A stretch of 64,000 nucleotides of DNA from Omphiscola glabra (lineage: Eukaryota > Mollusca > Gastropoda > Lymnaeidae): the NCBI GenBank assembly GCA_964017045.1, contig OZ024794.1:52543608-52607607 (forward strand). Direction: 5' to 3'. Positions 37,020-47,000 of the stretch are shown here, piece by piece. Positions within the stretch are counted from its first letter, which is position 1. Every line of letters begins with the position of its first letter. Below the pieces are notes generated by a model that had not been told where the DNA came from, did no database searches, and was given only the letters and a program-made list of their open reading frames with translations. The translations under genes and the position numbers were made by a program.

Positions 37020-37275
37020 AATAGGCGTCACTAGCTCACTAGGGTTGGTGTGGTAAACTCATGCTAGCAGTAGCAGCCCCCTTTTTCCGGACGCCCTCCC
37101 CCGACCACGTAATTCTTTACCAGATCATATATTATCGCTGCATTAGACTGTTCCAGATTAGATAACAAATAGCCCTTTATAAATTTAATTTTTGAAAAGC
37201 TCCCCTTACATGGGGCCACATATACAGTAACAAATAATTGTAGGCTTAACGAGAGGATTGGGAGAGATTCTAGGT
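37020..37275 (-). mobile_element. hAT (DUF4371-type) relic, transposase C terminus
   Basis: The minus strand at about 37,100-37,260 reads LSLSLQLFVTVYVAPCKGSF, then SKIKFIKGYLLSNLEQS. This aligns with the hAT C-terminal signature (ALRLLLTxPVTVAxxERSFSKLKLIKxYLRSTMSQ). The left edge, GGCGTCACTAGCTCACTAGG then GTTGGTGTGGTAAACTCATG, matches the left end of the element at 42,129. The other end is lost or interrupted next to the SPIN-like insertion. Confidence 0.75.
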
Positions 37276-37457
37276 CAGTGGTTCTCAAACTTCCTAATGC
37301 CGCGACCCTTTAATACAGTTCCTCATGTTGTGACGACCCCCCAACCACAGAAGCATTTTCGTTGCTACTTCATAACTGTAGGATATATGTGTTTTCCGAT
37401 GGTCTTACGCGACCCCTGGGAAAGGGTCGTTCGACCCCCAAAGGTTGAGAACCGCTG
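37276..37457. mobile_element. SPIN-like hAT MITE, copy 2
   Basis: 182 bp, flanked by a perfect 8-bp duplication TTCTAGGT (37,268-37,275 and 37,458-37,465). The right terminus read inward is CAGCGGTTCTCAACCT, identical to the 16-bp SPIN terminal repeat as I remember it. Next come TTGGGGGTCGAACGACCCTT, CAGGGGTCGCGTAAGACCAT and CGGAAAACACATAT, which also recall the published SPIN consensus. The left terminus is CAGTGGTTCTCAAACT. Confidence 0.9.
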
Positions 37458-37756
37458 TTCTAGGTAGTAACATTTAGTTACCCTATATATTTTAAAACTT
37501 GAAGTATGAACTAGTCTAAAGCCTGAAAATGCCCCCCACCCCGTTTTAATATATATAAGTAATTTTTAAAATAATAAAAGGGTACCAGTACTGTAACTTT
37601 TAACAACTTTGAATAAGGATAGATGTTACAATGCGTTCGGGTTTTACCCGGGCATGTCCTCTTTTTAGGCCCATATATGCATACATGCAAACAACAAAAA
37701 GTAGGCCAGGAGTGGCCAGTCATGGGAATAGTAAGGTATTTTCAATCAAAAAGTCT

Positions 37757-37868
37757 AAGCCTCTAACAAGATTAGCCTTAAATATACTGATCATCAAATA
37801 TATCGAGCGTAGCGATACTTCACAGGTTCTACTAATTTATTTGTAACCGGTTAAAAGGCACTAGCTAC
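37757..37868. repeat. Dispersed repeat, copy 1 (partner at 53,486-53,590)
   Basis: GATTAGCCTTAAATATACTG and ATCAAATATATCGAGCGTAG recur at 53,490 with about 90% identity by eye, through to CGGTTAAA(A)GGCAC. The ends are not clear and no terminal repeats or duplications were recognised. Probably an undescribed short interspersed element or MITE. Confidence 0.6.
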
Positions 37869-38286
37869 GATCCTTTTTAAAAAAGTTTGTAAAAATGTCA
37901 ATTTAGTTGTTGTTTTATATAATATATTTTAGTTGTATCGTTGTACACAATTTTTAGGGGAGGAGGGATGGGATCAGCTGACTTTCTCCAGGGGAGATGT
38001 CTGAAAGCAACACTATAACACTGTTTGTGACATAATTACCGGAGTATTTCGTTCGACTGAAGCAAACACCTGCAGTCGCGAAAAGAGAGAGAAAACCACT
38101 ACAACATTCTAAATACTTTTGACGACAGTTTTTCCCAAACAGTTTTGCACTTCTTGAGCGCCTAAAATGCTTTTGGCGTCGCATATCCCTCGTCTCGACG
38201 CCGGACATCGCCACCCCAAGAGAACAGAACTTAGTAGCGCTGGGTCTATAAATCGTGTACATTTTATGTTTAATGAGACATTCTAA

Positions 38287-40986
38287 ATTAATGCATGGAT
38301 CTCTTCTCCATCAAAAGTGAAGGCCAAGATTCAACAAAAGCGTGAACGGCTGGCGAAACAAAAAGATTCGATTGAACAATGGATAAGTAAAGTCAAGCAC
38401 CTGGTAAGTCTAACAATTGTTTGTTGATCTAAAGCAGAGCCACGCAACCAGTAGGCCACGGCCGTGAGACAATATTAGGTGTGCTGCGGCCGTGAGACAA
38501 TGTTAGTTGTGCCGCGGCCGTGAGACAATGTTAGGTGTGCCGCCAGAGGCGTAGCAACGGCTGGCTTTGGGGCAGTTGCCAAGGGCGCCGGCCTGCGCCT
38601 GTTTAAAAGGGCGCCGCTAATTCTCTAATTTTTAAATTTTTATTTAAATAAATATTTCACATTTATCCTTGATAACAAAAAAAGTGAATAATTAATGATA
38701 TTTAAATATATTTCATTTAACTATCAAAAGACGAGAGATTGAAAAATCCGTAGCTATTTGTCACCAAAAATCCAGAAAGAATTTATTTATTTGTTATCAG
38801 CGAAAGTACAAAGTGAAATAATAAAAGAAATTCAAGAAGCTAAATATTATAGTACAATATTTGATAGCACTCCGGATGTATCGCACAAAGACCATTCACT
38901 GATATTATTCGGTATGTGAAATTGTCAGATAAAGAATATACCATTGAAGAGAGGTTCGTTGGTTTCTTAAACACAAAACAGAAAAAACAGGAGAAGGAAT
39001 TGCCTTGGAAATTAAAGCAGCATTAATTCAAAATGGTTTATCACTTGAAGATGTACGTGGCCAAAGTTACGATAATGGGGCCAACATGGCGGGGAAGTAC
39101 AAGTGAGTTCAAGCCATACTTCAAAAAGAGAATCCACTTGCTCGGTATATCCCGTGTTGTGCACATAGTCTTAATTTGGTAGGTGTGCACGCGGCCAGCA
39201 TTGATGCAGATGTTGTGAAATTTTCCGGAACTATACAGGCATTGTACAATTTTTTCTCCTCGTCAACTAGTAGATGGGAAAAAATATCCTCAGTCACTGA
39301 AATCAGCCTAAAGAAGCATACAGACACAAGATGGTGTTCCAAAGCAAATGCTGTCAGTGCTGTATATGAGCAACTGGAGCAAATTATTTTAGTATAATTG
39401 AAATGAAGGATAATCACTTACTTGGTGACGCATTGTCTGTTGCTAAATCATTGCACCATCAAATCAATAGTTACAAGTTCATTGCGCTTATAACTATTTG
39501 GAATTTGATATTGGAAAAAATAAACAAAGTCAATTTAGCACTACAAAAAAAAACAAAAAAAAACAGGATATTTATCGATCATCGTTGTTAATAAAAGGCA
39601 TTTTAAATGACTTTGAAGATCTAAGAACTAACGAAATCTATAACATTTTTTCCAAAATTGAAGAAACGTGTATTAAAATGAAAATCGATCCAGTTCAAAA
39701 AAGGAAAGCAAAACGAAAACGAATGCCAGGAGAGCATGCTGAAGATGAAGGACCTAACTTGGATAAATTCAAAATTTCTTGTTTTGCAATCATTGATGCA
39801 ATAATGTTGCAGCTAAAAGACACACTTGTTTCTCTGAAAAATATAGCAGAAGACTTTAATTTTCTGACTGTATACACTACACCGATACACTCATATGTCC
39901 TATATCAAAGGCTCAAAGCTTAACTTTTCTTGCTTTAATGTTTGCAAAATTAGTGATTATTTCATCGAAGTTTATTTGACTACTAAGTCCACGTTCGATG
40001 GAAAGAAGAGCTAGAGATGATGTGCGTTGTTGACATGACGTCGATCTCAAGTAATTTTTAATACTCTTTAGTTTGCTTTCGTTAAGCTTTGAGCCTTTGA
40101 TATAGGACATATGAGTGTATCGGTGTAGTGTATACTTAAATTTACTTTTAATTGTGAGTTTCTATCGTTATGTATGAGATAGTGAGTATGACACATTGAC
40201 ACTATTGTTTTTCTTTATAATACATGATACTTCAAGTATTGCTGTAGTCTGTATTAACGCAAAAATATCCAGTTTTATCCACAAATTTATTTGGTATTAT
40301 TTAGTAAATAATAAACTGTATATTAGTATTGTTCCTGTCTTTTGAATATTTTATATCCACGTTGTATGGCTGTCACTGCCAGACTACGTAATTATTGTCA
40401 TAAATAAAATAAGAGAAATTCAATTATTTGTTCTAACAATTGAAAAAGTCGCAAAGCTGAAACTTGTCAATTTATCAAGGGCGCCAAAAATATATTTGCC
40501 AAGGGCGTAAAAAACCCAGTTACGCCTCTGTGTGCCGCGGCCGTGAGACAATGCTAGGTGTGCCGCGGCGTGAGACATTGCTAGGTGTGCCGCGGCAAAA
40601 TTCCTCCAAGATGATGAAATTCTCGCTAAGAGGATATAAATATTTTGGAAATAAAATGGAAAATAATTAGATAAATAACAAATTATCAAAGATATCAAAA
40701 GTTTGGCGGGTCACATTACACGTCAACACCCCGATGTGTCTGAAGCGACGAGTGAAATATCGTTTCAGTCTTTGATCCCACCTTCTTCAAGAATGTACCG
40801 TGTCATACTTAGACGAGGCGTCGGGTGCTAGTTGTTTCCAATTTTTCACTAAAGAGATACAATTTCATATCCGATTTATGAAAACCAACACAACAAAAAC
40901 ATCCTATCAAGGCTGAGGGTACTGAAGATATTTTCTCTTAATTGTTTGAAGTCTATAATTACGTATATTGTTGGACCTTTTTTAAA

Positions 40987-41030
<44 letters not shown>

Positions 41031-44000
41031 TTTATATATATATATGTGCTGCTTGTTTCGTTTTCATCTAAACAGGTTGAAAAGTCTCATTAGTTATTGT
41101 TGAATTTAAATATTTTAATTTGTGTGTAGTTTTTAAAAATACATTTCCCCTTTATTTCTGTTCCATTGATATTCGGGCTTAAATGGGGGAAAAACTATTT
41201 TAATTTGTAAATCACTTTGTGTAATGGAGCTACTGGCTTATGTTAATTAGTTTCACGTCTAAAAGAAACATATTTTTTTTTAAACATTTAAAATGTTGGT
41301 ACATCAAAACAACATTACGTCAGTTTTCCCCATGTTTAAATGTGGTGTGCCGCGGAAATCTGGGAATGGTCTAGGTGTGCCGCGGCTAAACTAAATATTA
41401 TATTAAGTCATAAGTTTAATTCAATATCAAATTAAAAGGTGAAAATGATTTCTGAATTGCCTACAATGGGTAATGATATTAATGATAAGGAAGTAAAATT
41501 TTGACGAACCACTATAATTAGCAGCATATATTAAGTTTTCTATGCTTTCAGGAGGAACAAATTTGTGGCCTTGAAATAGATGTATCTATACTAAAGAATC
41601 AAGAGAGTCTTTTGATGGACAAGTTGAACTTCATTGTTTTAGAAACTAAACAGAATGCTGAAAAGAAGGTTACCTCTCTATCTCTCTTTTAATTTTAACT
41701 CTTTCTCTCTTCCCCCTCGTTATCTCACAATTTTTTTATTTTTTTTTTGGTCTTGATGAGACATCCAACCAAACCATTCTCTTCGTTTCTCCCTCTAATA
41801 CGACACCATTTATTTTAATACACTCCCTGTTCAATACTACTGTTTTTTTTTCGTTTGCTTCTATTTATATTATTCTTTAGCTTAAAGTGGAAGAAGCCTT
41901 TCAAAACATCTGTTTGGAACACATGAAGCGCGAACATGATTGTATAGAAAGATTTGGTGCACAAAGCTGCGGTCTTGAACACAGGGGATATGGCATTCAA
42001 GATGCCATACAAGCACTCCATTCAAAGAATGCGCGGATTGCTAACGGTGTGTTGTCTTGACATTCCCGATGATATTTGTGCAGTCGACAGCAGAGGCAAG
42101 GCGGGGTGATACCATATACCAGTACATCCAGTGGCGTAGCTAGGGTTGGTGTCACCCGGTGCGGTAAACTCATGGTGTCACCCCACACACACACACACAC
42201 CTCACCTCAATTTCCACGATATAATTTTTTTGGTTAAACTAAGTCCATAGTATAACAATGACAAAAACAAAAACTAACTAAATGAAGGTCAGGAGGTCAA
42301 TGAATTTTAAGAACTGTAACTTCGTTAAGTTAGAGTTATTTTTACATTAAATTTAATTTATTTATAATAGTCCTTCTTGTCAAATACTGACCCCTCCATG
42401 ACTTTGGGAAATTCAATGTCAGCTGCCTTTAGGTGTTATTTTTACATTAAATTTAATTTATTTATAATAGTCCTTCTTGTCAAATACTGACCCCTCCATG
42501 ACTTTGGGAAATTCAATGTCAGCTGCCTTTAGGTGTTATTTTTTCATTAAATTTAATTTATTTATAATAGTCCTTCTTGTCAAATACTGACCCCTCCATG
42601 ACTTTGGGAAATTCAATGTCAGCCGCCTTTAGGTGTAATTTTTACATTAAATTTATTTTATTTATAATAGTCCTTCTTGTCAAATACTGACCCCTCCATG
42701 ACTTTGGGAAATTCAATGTCAGCCGCCTTTAGGTGTCTTCAAAGCCTTGGTACATCTTTTAAAAGTTCATCCTCTGATAGCTCATCATAGAAAGAGTTTC
42801 GTTTTGGAACGGACACCTATAATTCTTCTTCAGTTGCTGACAGTCGACTCTTGGATTGAACATCCTTAAACATAACTGCTACTTCCTTGATTGCTGATTA
42901 TCTGATCTGGAGTTCAGAATGAAAGCGATCAATACACTCCAGCATCTCCCTACTGTTTTTTCTCGCAAAGAGAGAGCCCTGCATTTATTGATTGTTCTCC
43001 TGCCATTCTCTTCTTATACCTTAATCTTCTCTATAACGAAATTCCATATTGGTCTTATTTTAAAAGTGCCTTTTCAATAGCATATTCCACCAAGTTACAG
43101 CGCTTTTGGTGCAGACACGATGCTAAGGCCTCTACGTTGGTCACCGAGTAGATCAGCCCAAAGGTAAAAGCAGATACACGTGAAATCACAGACAGCATGT
43201 AATAGACCTTGTGCTGTATCTCTTATATCCACATTTCCAAGAGGATCACACAGAGGTTCAATCGCCGCCACACATTCATCAAACTTATCTTTGATTGATT
43301 GATTGGAGTACTTATATAGCGCTCATTCCATGCTATGATAGCATGCTCACGGCGCTCCGATGTGCGATGTTCGAGGGGTTTCACTGCTGCCTGTTAGGCG
43401 CACGTGAACTCCATCTCCCCATCTCCGGGTTTGAATTCAGAGTTTCCTTCTCTTAGATGAGTTGCCGTCCAAGGTTAACGAGTCCCATCCACCCGGGGTG
43501 CTGGTGATGTTTTTTTTTGCTTGCCTGGGCTTTGGCGGGGATTGAACTCCTGACCATCAGCTTGAGATTTGCTCAGTTTAGACATTCTTTTCACCGGCAT
43601 TCCAGTGTGTTCACTTTCAAAATCTCATCAATGAGTGCATGAAAAAAAAAACAGAAGGAAATTATTATCTCAAGAGTACTGAAAAATATAATAAATGATG
43701 CATTTTCGTCAAAAGAGTGTCACTTACGCAAGCTACTGAACACTTGAATCATGGTCAAAACAGTGTTAATCTGACCAAAATATTGGGTCATGACCAAAAT
43801 ATTGGGTCACCTCTTTTCAAACGCATCAACTTTGAGCTTTGAATAAAGCACGCTTTTGGATTGGTTATGTATGTGGACACTTTAAGTGTGATCAGTTATT
43901 ATTTTATGAAATTCGGTTAGAATGAGTAGTGTGTGCACTGTAAATATGCAATTTTTCAATTTGGTGTCACCCCCCCCCCCCCCCCGAGATGGTGTCACCT

Positions 44001-47000
44001 TGTGCGGCCCGCACCCTCCTGGCTACGTCACTGAGTACATCAATAACTAAAATCTTATTTAACAAGTAGAAATATCAATTTTCCAAAGCTATGCTTTTTT
44101 CCCTCTGATTAACAGAAATCGAAATAAATGGGGTTAACATGCTTGGCTGCACTGTTCTGAAAAAGTTAGTTTGATCTGGGGGATTTTCATTGGTCATTGA
44201 TGTTACAATTATATTATTTTGTTAAAAGTTAATAAAAGAGCGATATCTTTATGAGGGTTATGCAGTTATTACTTTTTTTTAATATCAGTGGGATTAAATT
44301 TTTTAAAATACTTTATAAATTCTAAATTATTGGGCATTGTACTTCTAATGCTTCTGTTTGCGAGTGGAAAAGATGTTCAGCTCTTATTGAATTTAAAATT
44401 GAAATTCTGTCTTGCATAAAATGCTGTCTTTGGTAATTTTTTTAAAAATATAAGCCAACTCATTCACGTAAAGGGAAAACTGTGGGGGGGGGGGGGGCGC
44501 CTTTGAGGCATTTTGGGCTGGGCCTCATACGTTTCATATTCGAAGTCAGGGACATATTGTTTCCTGACCTGGAAATGTTTATATTCCTGCTTTACATTGT
44601 ATTGTATCGTTTAGAAATGAAAGCTATACACAACAGCTGGGAGGAACTATTGCTTTTCCTTGGACGTAAGAAGGAGATATTGCAACAGAAGAAAGCCCTT
44701 GAAAATCACATAAAAGGTTAATTTATTTGTGTTTAGACTAACAAATTACTAAACATTATTTTGGTAAGATATTCCTTCATAATTGTTTTATATAACAGGT
44801 TAATTCTAATGAATGATTAATTAAATTATGATGAGTTTCATGGTATCCAGTGGCGTCACTAGGGTTGGTGTAATCTGCTGCGGTAATTTCAGTGTGTAAA
44901 GCCCAGCCCCCCCCCCCACACACACATACGCATACCTTAGTATTTCACCCCATAGCCTTCCTCCATACAAAGTAGCCTATAACAAGTATTTTGATTAAAT
45001 TATTGAAGTTACAGAGGACCAACACAAAAAAAGAAAGCGCCATTTTTTTAGTTTGACAGCGGCTAAGTACTGCAACAAAATTGCAACTCTTTCTTTAAAC
45101 GTTAAACTTGACAGTTAAAAAATGTCTTATTCTGGTCTTTGCACTTCAAACTTCTCAATTACAAAGCAACATCTTTCAGCGTCTTACCTTCAGTTGATAA
45201 AAGCGCACGATCAGACATTGCCATGACACACATGGTAGATTACATGGGTCTTTATAAGTTTCTGGTTTTGGATCTCACTTTTCACATGAAGCCATCGACA
45301 CACCGATCGTTAAAAATAAAATTGCCTTAGTTATTATAGTCAGGGAATTTCGAGAGATTCATTAAGTCATAGTCATATAGTGAGTTCAAAACATCAAATC
45401 TAGTCATTTTTTTTTTTTTTTGGTCTGCATCTTACCGTAGACTTAGATTTACGTGATCATGTGCTACTCTCTAAATCAACCATCTGAAGAAAGTTTTCCG
45501 TTTTCAAGGCAACGTACAAGTGCTCTAGAATGCCTCTTGATTCTATCTACTCATACTGTAGTCGTACTTATGAGCTCAGAAAAAGTGTTTGTGTGTTCGT
45601 TATATTACAGTATGTACATAATAATACTTACCGATATCCTTTTATGCTTTAAGGGGAAGCCTGTGGGGATTTTTTTCCCCATTGAACTTTTTCCATGCCT
45701 TGGTTTGCTTTACAGTAGGTCTACAATAACTATTTTGAAATATAGAAAAATCATCGGAAAAAGCCTAAACAACGTCTGTAATTTCCAGGAATTGGGCATC
45801 TCCAAGCATCATACAATGCCAATGGAGCAAAGTTATGGATGCATACTGATCTGGTGTCGCCCTGCTCTGACAGAACACATTTCTGTTTGAACATAGTTCT
45901 GGTGACACCCTGCTCTAGTAGAATCTCTTTGATTATAATATCTCATAAGGAGTAAACTCGGTAAAATATGCATTTTTCCATTTTGGATGACACCCCTTAT
46001 GATAGTGTCACCCATTGCAGCCGCACCCCACTAGTGACGCTACTGACGGTATACATTACACTGGTCTGTTATAAGATAAGATAATATTCTTTTTTTGTTC
46101 AAATTAATTGAAATGTTTTTTTTATTACATTGTACATAGCGGATATTCATTTTCAGCACATAAATAAACATGTTTTAACAAAGACAAGATTTTTACTCGA
46201 AGACCTTAGTGCTAAAAGTACTTAAGTCACAATATGCACATTTTGAAATAATCAAGTGTAAATATTCTTTTCGTCTATAAAATGTGATCAATTTCATATT
46301 TTTTCTTATTTATTTAAGGGACATAAGCACATTTACTGTGTTCAAATTTCTGCAGTACACTTGGCTAAAACGGATAAGAAAATGTCACAGTTTAGATTGA
46401 TTTTGACAAAAATGTGACTTAAGTACTTTAAGCACCAAGTTCTTCTAATAACAATTTAAGCACATGCAAGGCATCTAAAGTATGTTTCTATTGCAGAAAT
46501 CAGCCATCGCTGAACTCCTTTACTGGCAATTTAAAAAATTACTTATGACTTAAATCAGTGATCAATTAGATTTGGTATTTGGTAAATTCGTACAGACTGG
46601 AGAAAAACACAATTGTATATCTTTCGGTCTTAACTTAAAGAGAAAGAATTCGCCTGATCAAGCTTATCTTAGTCATTCGTGATGAAGAAGCCGGGATGTA
46701 TCATTCAATTGTATTTAAAAAATAGTTTTTCAGCATTTTTCTTGAAAAAGCTCTTCAAGTGAAATATGTTTGCTTTGTGTCATATTGCTAGCTTTCTTGA
46801 TTAGTCTATATTTACTCGTTGTTTGATGTCAGATGAATTCCCACAACAGCACTGAAGTTTAGTAGGCTTCCTATTGTTGCACTGTTCAATAAGTTAATAA
46901 CTTCATGGTTCTTCACGCCGAAATTTTACACTTTTTAAGGATAGAAAAGTCTTTGGTTTACTTTTTTTATACAGATACCCACATAATCAATGAAAGCTTG

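Larger units (their letters stand above)
38460..40593. repeat. 28-bp GC-rich tandem repeat, split by a hAT insertion
   Basis: Three copies of GGCCGTGAGACAATGTTAGG plus TGTGCCGC (38,460-38,543) and two more (40,539-40,593). The hAT element sits exactly between copies 3 and 4. A related TGTGCCGCGG sequence recurs at about 41,345-41,386. GC-rich against an AT-rich background. Confidence 0.9.
42129..44033 (-). mobile_element. Decayed hAT transposon (DUF4371-type), 1,905 bp, with 8-bp TSD
   Basis: Perfect 8-bp duplication AGTACATC (42,121-42,128 and 44,034-44,041). Ends are CAGTGGCGTAGCTAGGG and CAGTGACGTAGCCAGGAGGG (right, read inward). Minus-strand coding at about 42,700-42,990 reads MLECIDRFHSELQIR, SAIKEVAVMFKDVQSKSRLS, ATEEEL and VPKRNSFYDELSEDELLKDV, the pre-C-terminal region typical of this transposase class, interrupted by stops. 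It contains a 4 x 100 bp tandem expansion (42,335-42,735), a C run and an inserted SINE-like sequence. It starts 82 bp after a coding exon of the coiled-coil gene. Confidence 0.9.

Noticed and set aside
37954..38262. 102-codon minus-strand frame near the start of the coiled-coil gene
   Set aside because: No domain, and it is antisense to the likely 5' region of that gene. The local CpG content explains its openness.
35661..38286. Bidirectional promoter shared by the RING and coiled-coil genes
   Set aside because: The genes are head-to-head but 2.6 kb apart, with transposons between, and the coiled-coil start is unknown.
45453..45890. 145-codon open frame
   Set aside because: Lies inside the hAT-type element at 44,848-46,045, has no transposase motif and no homology that I recognise.
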